The position numbers and the translations under genes are program-made. Shown piece by piece: positions 38,396-48,955 of a stretch of DNA of 64,000 nucleotides. Source of the DNA: Lineus longissimus (taxonomy: Eukaryota; Nemertea; Pilidiophora; Heteronemertea; Lineidae); assembly GCF_910592395.1 (NCBI RefSeq), contig NC_088311.1, forward strand, positions 6,884,501-6,948,500, in the 5' to 3' direction. Below the pieces are notes generated by a model that was not told where the DNA came from, did not search any database, and saw only the letters and a program-made list of their open reading frames with translations. The stretch's first letter is position 1. Each line of letters opens with the position of its first letter.

Positions 38396-38659
38396 GTTCA
38401 GAAGATGTCTTGTCCCTAGTGCATCTCATATGATCAGTTCAGTGTATATGTATGTCCCCTAACCCATATTTTAAGAACACACACTTGTTGAAATAATAAA
38501 TGGCCGAATGGCCCAAAATGAGTTTTGTTGATCCCGCTTGTGATCAGACATCATGATTGAGAGGTTTTTTTCCCGCAGTATAGCTTCAGAAGAGGATTTT
38601 AAACACTGCACCTGGACAATTCAAGTGCTAAAAAGTTTAAATCAATTTCAGTGTGTATG

Positions 38660-38815
38660 TTCATCTGGTCGATGGCACGATATTTTGAAATGTAAGCTCC
38701 GAAAGGAAACCTCTTAATCGCCGCTCCATATGTAAATGAATGGCAATGCGGGGCGAATCCTTACATCAGTCATGTCAGTAACTCAGTTGAGTCGGATGGC
38801 CGAAAATATGCATGG
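38660..38815 (+). repeat. Proximal copy of the ~155-bp duplication, upstream of the channel start
   Basis: This copy ends about 60 bp before the channel start codon, so it probably overlaps the promoter or 5' UTR. In place of ATGCAAAT it reads ATGTAAAT. It is slightly longer where GTAACTCA is inserted. Confidence 0.85.
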
Positions 38816-38875
38816 CAATATACACACGCGGGTCATGAGAAAGGTTCTTTAATAGATAACGTTGGAACATTCGTG

Positions 38876-41800
38876 ATGAAAAGTCAAGGAGATAGCAGCG
38901 CTTCTCGGAAAAGTCCAGGAGATACTGGCGCTTCTCGGAAAAGTTTCAGAGAAAATATGCACGACTTCATGAAGGATTACACGGAGAATACGAGTTTTCA
39001 CGGTCTTAGGTATACCTTCGAAGCCGCCACATGTTTCGGCCGGTAAGTTTGATAAATTAATTCTACAGAGTTCAATCACAAAAAATATTCGCTCCCAAGG
39101 GAGGATTTTTCACGGATGTGGAGCTTGATATTTATTAAGATCATATTGTCTTTCACATTGGTCTTCTAAAAATTGTCTCATCTCCGGTAATTTGTGAATG
39201 CTACACAAGGAATGCATTCCTTCATGTACATATATCTCTTCGGAATTGACATCGATTGGGGCATAAGCTATTAATTGGGATAGACACTTTAAAAAAACAT
39301 CTTGTCGTTGTAATATGTCTTCAAAACACGCACGTTCAAAATTAATTTAAAGGGAAAGGGTTAAGCAATCAATATCATATTTTGTCGATCAATGCTGGTG
39401 CTGTATAATTAGGACGAAATATTTGACAGTAATTGGATTGAAACTCTTCAGAATGTTTTAAGATTTTTGAGAGGATTGCTCCTCCAAAACTGAAAAAGTG
39501 AGGTAAATTGATTTGTGTAGACCTAAACACGTCTCTCATTGGTACTATTAAATATTTTATATGTTGTGCGCCAACTCAAGAGAGTTACCATCCCTTAACA
39601 GTGCTGCACCCGCGACCAAGAAGTTTTAGAATAATTCGATTCCTGGTTGTATCCCGTCCAATCAATGTTAATATTTTCATGTATTAGGTAACTTTCTTTT
39701 TCTCTCAGGTTTGCGTGGTTGGTCGTCGTTATCGGCTTCTTCGCATGGTTCTGCATTCAGACCATAGATAGGGTTATGTACTTCTACAAATACCCCGTCA
39801 TTATAGACATGAATGTCGCCTACAACGAAACTCTGAGATTCCCAGCCATCGCCATTTGTAACACTAACCAGTTCAGGTAAGAAAATTCGAAAATACATTT
39901 AGCATTTTGGTTAAGAAAAATATGATCATGCGGGATATGCATACTAATGTCCAGCGGTACTCAACTAAGAATTATCGACTGCTTTCACCAAATTTCATTT
40001 ACAATTTTTCACCAGACATCAACGTTACACCGATTGAGCGACCGGGCCATGAAAAGGAAAAACGCATAAGAAACTACTGTTAAGGCCTGATTCCCGCTGC
40101 GGTCATTGCCATGGCAACACAAACTAGTTCATCCCAGCGGGTATTTAAAACAGTTTGCAAATAAATTATCATACGTGGTTTTAAAGAAATATCCGCTTGG
40201 GCTGAGTTTCTCTTAATTGCTGCGGTCGCGGCAATGGCTGTGGCAGACCGGCGTCAGTGGAACCAAACCCTTTTTTTTCATGACTAATTGGAAGAATTGA
40301 CGAAAGCCTCTTTGGATATTGACTGCACGCATTATGAATTCATCTTTCCGTTACAGTTATATTTGAATGGCTCTCTGCATCTCAAATTCACTTTATTCCA
40401 GGTGCTTTCTCTCAGAAATGCCACACTCTAGAAAATTGAAGCATTGTCGACAATTGGTCGGTTCGCAGAATGAGCAGTGATTATATATTGGCAAAACACT
40501 TATGTTTTGCATTTTGAATATATAGGCAAAGGATGAAGTCCACTGTGTAAATGTCACAAAAACAGGGGCGGATCCAGCTTCGCTATACGGGGGGGACGGG
40601 GTCTGCGGGCCCTCCCCAGAAAAATCTTTGAGATTTAAGTGCCTTACATGCATTTTCCTCGTGTCTGAAGCCTGTCTAATAGCCTGAAACAAATGATTGT
40701 TTTCTAACACGGGTTTTTGCTATATTTGTTTTTATTGATAGAAACAAAGCGTGCTTTTTCTTGAATCTGAAGCTAGATTCATATAAGGGAAAGTGAACTT
40801 TCGTTTTTCCGCCATGATACCGGGCTGAGATATCAACCTGAGCGAGAGGGGACGCTGGGGCGGAGCCTTTAGGACGCAGGAAAGTATTATAAGAGCACGT
40901 AGACGCAAACGTATAACCAGACGCACAGTGGTTCATGCAGGGCGTGGTATTAACTGGTTTTGAGACACGGAAGGTATACCGGGGGTTACCCTATTGACTA
41001 TAAATAATTGCGCATTTGAACGATGCGGCGAACGTATTCGGCGAACGTATTTTTTGAAGACCAAAATATTAGGGGGGGGGGGCGTGCGGCCGGTGCGCCC
41101 CCCCCCTCATGGATCCGCGCCTGAAAAAAAGATGATATACATGTATACAACTCCAATAATTTTGGTTCACCTGGTGAGGGACCATTATAATCATCTCTGA
41201 ATGCATCGGATGAAGTATTGTATAGCAGATTGCTAGGCAATAGCATTCCGCGAAGTTACTATTTATAGCTCACAAGGTCATTTGCATAAGATATTGATGA
41301 CGTTTTAGTCACGTGACAGTCGGACATCGACACTTATTTCTACGCATTTGAGCTTATTTCAAAGTCAATTATCTTTGACCCTGCATTGTTTTAAGCATGA
41401 ATGATACCATAGAGTCAGAGAGAGAAATATTCAGAACAATTATGTAGTATTTCCAACACTCGGACATGTGCCAGATTGAATCTAACTGCCCTAGTTAGAA
41501 AGCCTGAATCCATTACGAAACCGCATGTTTGTCCGACATTGCCTGTAATTCAGCGATGGGGAAATAGAGGGCAGCAGCTGAAGTGACGTCATCTTCGCGG
41601 AATGCTATTGCATAACGAAAAGCACCGATGAAGATGCGTTGCTGGAGATGGCTAGTTGTGTCTCGTGAAATTATAAGTACCAAGAAATAGTGGTTTTCAC
41701 AATTTTTGGGTTCGGGCCTCGCAAGACCGAGTAAGCTTGCGGTATTTTGCAACATAATATCAGCTTAGCCTCATCTCTCTTTTAAACGACAACAGCACAA

Positions 41801-44800
41801 ATGAAAGGAGTACCGGCAAGGACTCGTCATGATAAAGTTATAGATATCTCATCATCTCATATTGCATTTTAGAATGACTAAAGCGGTGGAAGCTGGCATC
41901 TACAAAGAACTGGAACAATTCTACGGGAGTGATAGGGGTAGTAGGCGGTATGCGACTATGCTGGACGGCCATGATATGTGGAAGACAATGTGGGAAATGG
42001 CACACAGGAAGAAGGACATGATAAAACGGTATGCATGCAGTATATTGGGTTTCGTAGTACGGCCGTAGGCTGGACTATTCCTAAAACTGCATATATTTAA
42101 GACACAATCCACCTTCTTCCGATATTTCTCCTGTTAGTCAGTCAAAAAAAGGAATGAACTAAGCAAATTTTGGGAGCCCTCCTTAATGTTTACTAGACTG
42201 AACTGCGAAGCAGCGAAAATCAACTCGTCCAGAAACTTTATTGAATTACGACTTCATGCTATACCAATTCTGAATAAAGCCTTTTCGCCTAATATTTGCA
42301 GGTGCAGCTGGCAAGGGCAACCGTGCAGCTATCTTAATTTCACAACAGAGATGACAGAATTCGGTGTTTGCTACTTATTCAACAATGTTAAAAACCACAC
42401 TAGTGACGTTATGGATCTCAAAGTCCACAATACCGGTAAGCTGGCAAACTTGGATACTGAACTTCCAGCGATATTGCCTTCGTAGCCTCCGCCCGCGCGT
42501 TTCTTGAAGCTGAGCAATGTCGATACATTGAGGGTCAAGACGGCACTACTTGGGGAACGTTCAAAACTTCGTAATCTTACTCGCTCATCGATGTCTGTAC
42601 ACCAATGCCAATTCTAAAACACTGAGTTGTTGCAATGCAGTTTGTTTTCAGTGCCTAATACATTGCGCCCCGTTGTGGCAGTAACAGTTTTTATGTCATT
42701 ACAAACATGGTTGGTAAAAAGTTACAGAAGCAGTAAACAAAATCCTTTTTCGGTGTACATAGAAGTTTGAGGTGTTGTAGAATAGAAATCGATTCCGGAC
42801 TGGAGTATGACTAGTTGTTTCATCAAAGACCCGCTGCGGGTGCCTCTGTCATTTCGCCCTATTTGGGCTTCATTGCACCTCTACTGTTGCGATGTTTGGT
42901 GAGACAACCAAATCATCTGGTTGGATTTCAATTTCTAAATAAGAGTTTGTTTCAGGCGCCTCATACGGTCTAGAGTTGGTTCTTAACGCTGAAGTGTACG
43001 AACTCTCCCCGGGCCATCAACTATCTTCAGGAATCCAAGTGTTGGTATTCGACGGTAATGACCGTCCCAGGGTGTCAGACTTGGGACAGGCCATTCCAGT
43101 CTTCGCTGATTCTAGGATGGCTGTACAGATGACCAGTGTGAGTACATGCTAGAAATGAGTTTCCTGCAGACAGCCTGTATGAATGTTCTGCAATCAGAGA
43201 AGGATTCAACGCCAGGGAGACATCCAGCAGCCTAAATCACACACCGGCAATACTAAGAGATGGACGTGATCCACACCACGGCATTTTCTCAAGCGAAGTT
43301 CTTTTTGTGCCAACCACTGGTACTCCGATGATAATATATACTGTGATAACATTCCAGCTTTGTATTTCAAAGGTTTTTGCCGACAATAGTCACTGGCGCT
43401 CCGGTATAATGTGGACTGTGATACCATTAGAGCTTTGTATTTCAAAGGTTTTTTCCGACAATAGTCACTTCCGGTATAATGTGGACTGGGATACCATTAG
43501 AGCTTTGTATTTCAAAGGTTTTTGCCGACAATAGTCACTTCCGGTATAATGTGGACTTGGATACCATTAGAGCTTTGTATTTCAAAGGTTTTTGCCGACA
43601 ATAGTCACTGGCGCTCCGGTAGGCTATAATGTGGACTGGGATACCATTAGAGCTTTGTATTTCAAAGGTTTTTGCCGACAGTGGTCACTGGCGGTTCGGT
43701 ATAATGTGGACTGGCATGACATTACAGCATTTCAAAACGCGCTGATGACTCTGACCACGCAAAACCATTTCTCTTCAGATGACGCGGTTAGGAACTCCAT
43801 ACGGAACCTGCTCCTCCGCCACCTTGCGAGACTACAGGACGTACGCTTTCCAGGCCTGCTTGGGCGAGGCATACACCAACAAGACGGCGGAAACGTGTGG
43901 GTGCATTGGCTTCGGACAGCGATGGAATGGCCCTGACAAGCCACCATATTGCAATTTCTCCACGATGTACGGCTGCTATGACGACGTCAGTAAGTCAATG
44001 TTTCTCTTTCCATGTTTAATTTCATGATAGGAAGGTTTCTGAAGCCGATGTAGAGTTGTTTATATTTAACCTCTCATCCTGGAACTGACTAGTTCATGAT
44101 ATACAAAAAATATGGCTGGCCTTCAGAAATTTTGAGGTAAGAATCACATAACACTTAATAAACTGGATCCAGTCACTACAGAAGAGCAGATACTATCATC
44201 TTTACATGTACCATTATGATAACATTGATAATAACATTTTATCTGCAGAGTCGCGCCCAATCGCTAACAGCTGCACACAACCCTGCTCATCGAAGGACTA
44301 CTCGACCTCTCTTTCAAACACCGATCTCTCCGTAAAAAGTGTTAACGCATTCCTGGGCCGCCTAAAAGAAGACCCGGACCTATCGCCTCAGTACAGAAAG
44401 GCGTTACTCTTCCGAGAACTGGTATATGATACAAAAGTCCATCACGATATCTGGATGTTAAGGCGCGTACAAAAGCATAAAACTGCCTTAGACTTTACTC
44501 AAACAACGATAAGGACGAAAATGACAACTTTAACCCAAGTATTAGGAACCGCATTGCCAGCAATTGACAAATTGGAACTTCTGGTTGAATCGATAAGTAT
44601 GGTTGCGATTACGAATTATAAAGAGGTGTTCCATGTTGGCGCTCTCGAGTCTTACTTAAAGAGGTTGAATAGCGCCTCCAGAAGCAAGCAACAGCGCCAC
44701 TCGTAGCAGAAATAAGAACTGCTTAGTGACGTCATGGTTTCCATATACGGCATCTCATTTGCATATTTTTACAACCTTATTTACTACGAGTTATAAATAT

Positions 44801-47800
44801 GCCAGTAGCACGTGGATCATGCCGGGCGGCGCTGTCAGGTGTTTCCACTATGGGTTACATAATCAAAGAGGCCAGTGTTCTAGTAAATGAAGTTAGCAAT
44901 GATAGCGAAAGAATGTTAGTGTATGTTACGCAGTCAATAGCGATAGTAGTGAGTTGGAGAGAGGAGAAAATGGAAAATGGAGAGAATAGTAGTATGGATT
45001 TCGAGTCCCAAGAAGAAACTTTGCAAAGTTTTCATCAAACTGATAATCATATTCCTTCCTTCTCTGTCTCCAACAATTAAAAGTTGCTGCAGTCAATCTG
45101 ATGCGTTTATCCGCGAGCGAATCGACGAGACGAAGCATTTTTCAAGCATCCGAATGGTTCCTTACAGATCCGCAAGGGGCGCGTTACCGAAAATGTTGCA
45201 AAAATCAATAACGTGATCGTAAATATTGTCATATTTTTCAAAATGAGAGTAAGTAAATGATACGCAGACGGTAAACCAATGAAAGGCCAGTATCTATTGA
45301 ACCTTACAAGTGATTTGGGGGCCTTGAAACTCCTTATATTTATCAATGAAACCTTATTCCCGCCTAAGGTTTTGACCGGGCCGTCCAAAACTCCCCATTT
45401 TTTGACGGGCCATTCCCTTTAATACCAGAGTTGATTCGTCTTGGGATGCAGGGCTTGAACCTCTTTGAGCAGATCCTACCTCACAGCTTGAAAGAAAACA
45501 TGTTTGAGGCAGACGAAAAGTCAAAATACGTAACCGAAAGGTTGATTAAGGCATTGCCTAGGTTTTATTCCAAAGACATTGAAGTAGTCTCTTCAGTCTC
45601 TTCATTATTTGGCGGGTATGTCAAGACGATATTGAATGAAAACAAGAAGGTCTATTTCGGTCTTACAGTCCCGAGAGAACTTATTGATACTAAAAAGAAT
45701 GCTATCCTTACTGCAGTTGAACCCTTCAATGAGGCGGCAAACACAATCATAGTCAAGATGGAGGAATTTCAGGCCAATGCTTCGACCCTGAAGCCAACAA
45801 TGACTCACAGTGAGTTTAATACCTTGTATGCCAAGCTTGAAAAGACAGCCACAAGGGTGTTTGAACTGCATAAAAACCTGAAGCACACCACACATGACTT
45901 GTACAAAGCAATGAACGATGTTACCGTCGATATAACGGAAACATTTCAGGACTTTCACCTGACTTTAAAAGAAACAAGAGTGTTGCTAAAAGTCCTGTCT
46001 ACAAGTATGAACTTCTACGGAAAAGTAATGAAAAGATTCGGTGTTCCCGTGTCGGAGAGTTACTTTGCTAATTTAACGCGGGAAACATTCAGCTTGGTTG
46101 CCGAATGGAGAAACATAACCAAACAAAAACTCATTGATATTTTTACGCCTCCCACAGCCGTGAAAAGGAATATTACCCGATATATGCGCGGAAGTCAGAA
46201 GTTAATGGATGTGTTACATACAATTGAAGAAACAAAATATAGCGTGCCACTGTTTAGGAGGTTCGAGTCTGCTGTAAATCAAATACCAGCATTGGGGAAA
46301 ATATCTACCCTGCCGCTCTTATCGGATTTAAGCAAAGTGAACAGCGCCTGTAGAGCGCTGTATCTACCTATCGCACAAATCCAGACCAAGATTGATCAGT
46401 TTCTGAATGCGGTCAACGAGCTCCTTGCTGAAACAGTGGCATTTAATCAAACCCTGGAAGTCGACGAAAGAATGATAAAGTAAGTGTACTACTGGTAATA
46501 GCCACGTTTTAATTTCATGGACTCGAGTCCGATTTAGTGAAGGCTCACAATCTATTCTCAACAGCAGCGTGGTGATGGAAACACCTATTGCTTTTAGCAA
46601 TCTGATGTCTTTTGTGCATTTCGTTCTTGAGACCTAGACCTGGATAGAAGTAGACTTCGGAGACTGCTTCTATGAGTGCTCGTTTCTTTGATGTGCTTCC
46701 TCGCATTGTATATGTAGGTCCGTGATATGGGGTACAACCAGGAGCCAATAACTCCTTGTTCCATCCAATGTCCAGTTCCATTATATAATGTCCAGTTCCA
46801 TTATATAATGTCCAGTTCCATTATACAATGTGAAGATCCATTATACAATGTCAAGTTCCATTTAATCAATGTCAATCAGTGTTTTCCAATGAATTTTAGG
46901 AAGAATATCTTGTCACTTCAAGTCTTCTACAATAGTCTGAGCTATACTGATGTGACGAAGAAAGCAGCGTACGATTGGTTTTCGTTGTTATGTAAGTATA
47001 CCATACAAAATGTGTAAAAAATGTATAAGACGATGATTCCAAGATCAAAACACTATGCCTTTGAAATTGGTGCATGAAGGTCCTTACATGGCAAGTTTTA
47101 CTGATTCACCCTAAAGATGTAACCAAGGAAAGCGAAATGATTCTCCTTCTTCTTGTTCTGAACGCCGAGGATCTTTGTCTGACTGGTGGAGTCTCCTACC
47201 GAGTCACACCAAAAGAGTAATTACTTTTTTCTGATTTCCATAGCTGATCCTTCGCAATGGCAAAGGTCCAATTCTGGACCAAGAAGCCTAACTGATGATG
47301 ATGGTGATGAATGGTCATCATCAGATCACTTTGGCACTACCTCGAAAATAATGTACCAGCTGGAAGCTAACATCATTATTCGATCGCTGTCTCAATTTCC
47401 GGGAGACATTGGTGACAGAGCTGACCTATTCCTGGTCGGTTCCTTCCCATCACTATCTTAGCGGTGCGTGATACTGTGTCGAATCTATTTCGCCGGCTAA
47501 CACGCGCCTGTTACGCATTGGCCTATTACATGTGTAAGATAGACCTTTTGACTTGGCGCCTCTTAACCGGCCAAATAGCGTCGACACCGTTGTAACGTTC
47601 CAAAATGGACAATCTCTATTTCCAGGTGACATTGGTGGCACAGCTGGCCTATTCCTCGGCGGTTCATTCATCACCATCTTAGAGCTTCTCTATCATATCG
47701 GCAGGAGGATAAATGTATCGAACGAGAAGAAGAAGAAGAAGAAAAGCGTTTCGTTGAAACGGGACAGGTCAAATGGCCAGCTGAAAGGACGTGAAAATAG

Positions 47801-47819
47801 TGTTTTTTCACTGACGTAA
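38876..47819 (+). CDS. DEG/ENaC (ASIC-like) cation channel with large extracellular insertion
   Basis: Exons: 38876-39042, 39709-39876, 41873-42028, 42302-42435, 42956-43137, 43779-43989, 44249-44596, 45429-46479, 46900-46991 and 47626-47819. They sum to 2703 nt, or 900 aa in one frame. The N-terminal His-Gly gating motif is in TSFHGLRYTF. TM1 is FAWLVVVIGFFAWFCI and is followed by RFPAIAICNTNQF. Next come the palm/finger region with NAEVYELSPG and GIQVLVFD, TPYGTC, a Cys-rich block (CGCIGF, CTQPC) and DYSTSLS. The pre-TM2 block KNILSLQVFYNSLSY leads into TM2, CDIGGTAGLFLGGSFITILEL, with the GxS selectivity signature. The tail is basic. Typical members have about 500-600 residues. The extra ~440 residues lie between DYSTSLS and KKNILSLQVFY, are predicted largely helical, have almost no Cys, and carry several N-x-S/T sites. 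The ligand is unknown. The donor ATAA|GTATGG at 44597 is the weakest junction but keeps the phase. Confidence 0.88.
40563..41123. mobile_element. Non-autonomous DNA transposon (hAT-like MITE)
   Basis: A 561-bp element in intron 2 of the channel gene. The left end is CAGGGGCGGATCCAG and the right end, read in reverse, is CAGGCGCGGATCCAT, so they form imperfect terminal inverted repeats flanked inside by G/C homopolymer runs. It has no transposase-like ORF. An 8-bp target duplication is not evident because both flanks are A-rich. The hAT assignment rests on the terminus type and is an inference. Confidence 0.6.
43370..43740. repeat. 70-77-bp tandem repeat, about five copies
   Basis: Repeats marked by TTTTTGCCGACAATAGTCAC and ATACCATTAGAGCTTTGTAT, with the marker at about 43380, 43456, 43526, 43597 and 43674. 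It occupies the intron before channel exon 43779-43989 and stops about 40 bp before that acceptor. Confidence 0.92.
46766..46880. repeat. 20-bp tandem repeat, about 5.5 copies
   Basis: Copies of ATGTCCAGTTCCATTATATA that decay towards the right. The array ends about 20 bp before the acceptor of channel exon 46900-46991, so it lies where the branch point and polypyrimidine tract are expected. Confidence 0.9.
47385..47461 (+). pseudogene. Decayed duplicate of the channel TM2 exon
   Basis: GACATTGGTGACAGAGCTGA and CTATTCCTGGTCGGTTCCTT mirror the true TM2 exon at 47626 (GACATTGGTGGCACAGCTGG, CTATTCCTCGGCGGTTCATT). The acceptor AG is mutated (CCGG where the real exon has CCAG). A small deletion shifts the frame to an early TAG after FLVGSFPSLS. 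It lies 230 bp upstream of the functional exon and appears non-functional. Confidence 0.8.
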
Positions 47820-48008
47820 CTGACGCCCAAATTTGAGAGAAACAGTGGTAGTAGCCTATACTGTAACTAGATGCAGCAGCGTGATGAATCTGATGCGATT
47901 TTGGTAGTAGCTGCTGCGATTTTTCGAAGTTACTGATGACATTAGTATAATGGTTTTAGGTCATGGCGAAATGAAAGAAAGGAATCAACATATTTCGGTT
48001 CAGAACGA

Positions 48009-48014
48009 TTTATT
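48009..48014 (-). terminator. AATAAA polyadenylation signal, minus strand (ankyrin gene)
   Basis: TTTATT on the plus strand. It lies about 320 bp past the alternative terminal exon and 940 bp past the CaaX exon, so it could serve both isoforms. Confidence 0.5.
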
Positions 48015-48061
48015 ATCAGCCGTATAGTGTGTTGAATATCACAATTAAAGACTGGAGTTTT

Positions 48062-48067
48062 AATAAA
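48062..48067 (+). terminator. AATAAA polyadenylation signal, plus strand (channel gene)
   Basis: A canonical hexamer 243 nt after the channel stop codon. It lies beyond the minus-strand signal at 48009, so the two convergent transcripts would overlap by their 3' ends. Confidence 0.5.
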
Positions 48068-48332
48068 CAGTGTACATCAGAAATTATATATATACTAGGT
48101 AGAAACTAGCAGTCCAAATGTTGTTTTTCAAATGACTTATATAATAAACTTCACAGTTTTGGAAATGGGTCTCCTTGATTTTATGTGGTAAAGATATTCT
48201 TTTCTCGTCAAGGTGTCTTCGTCGAAGAGTGGTTGACGTAAGTGGCTACACAACTATCGAAAACTTTGTAAAAGTTAATCTGGCCCATTTTGCTTCTGCC
48301 TATAATGGTCGCCATTTAAGTTGGTGATTTCA

Positions 48333-48506
48333 CTACACTTTTTTCCCGATTGGAGCATCGTCGTCCGTATGATCATTTCTATCACTTGCACATGTAACAC
48401 TCTTGGAGTCTGGCATTTTGGCAGCATGCAGATGGTAGGTCATTATGACGCTCTTGAACGTCAGGTAATCGGCAAAGCTTCCCCCAACACTCAAAAATCG
48501 CCCGTC
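48333..48506 (-). CDS. Alternative or duplicated terminal exon of the ankyrin gene (no CaaX)
   Basis: The frame from GACGGG encodes DGRFLSVGGSFADYLTF, KSVIMTYHLHAAKMPDSKSV and a tail ending DAPIGKKV, 57 residues plus stop. It is homologous to the CaaX exon 450 bp upstream in transcription: GGSFADYL against GGSLADGL, and PDSKS against SDAKS. A good acceptor (CGTTTTTATCAG) precedes it in phase 0, the same phase as the CaaX exon, so it could be spliced instead. The tail has lost the C-terminal Cys box. Use is inferred only; it could be a relic. Confidence 0.55.
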   Translation of the reverse strand, partial: DGRFLSVGGSFADYLTFKSVIMTYHLHAAKMPDSKSVTCASDRNDHTDDDAPIGKKV

Positions 48507-48955
48507 CTGATAAAAACGAGTACTGTACACTACTAAATATGGAATTGTACAATTATTCAAAGGGCTAAACATGTATACAAATTGCAAACAAGTTATCATA
48601 TAGATCTTCACCACATTCAGTAACAATCTGAATACCATTATTGCAAAAAACAGTACTTTCCAAATTTCATGTAAAAAAATGCAATGCTGGGCTGGAGCAT
48701 TCGAAACTCGTAACATTACATGGAATAACTTGAAGATAAGGATTGTTATCGGATTAAAGTGGCTGCAGTGATTATCATTTTTCAGGAGGCTGGTAATCCC
48801 TCCCACATCAGCACAATGTAACACAAAGCTACCTTTATGAGGAGGCAACTCCCAATTTCATTGTTAGAGTATGGTAAATGGCCTCCATGGACACATTGAA
48901 GTCACTCTGGTTAGCAAGTAATCTATGACGGAGCACATTCTTCTCTGATTCCAGA

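Noticed and set aside
44597-44706. Channel protein ending at the TAG after SKQQRHS
   Set aside because: It would lack TM2. Splicing at 44597 restores a continuous frame to the pre-TM2 block and the pore, giving an exact 901-codon sum.
44799-45080. 93-codon plus-strand ORF in the channel gene intron as an extra exon
   Set aside because: Its possible donor (GTA|GTGAGT) is phase 0 and does not fit the phase-1 acceptor at 45429. The ATAA|GTATGG join from exon 44249-44596 keeps the frame without it.
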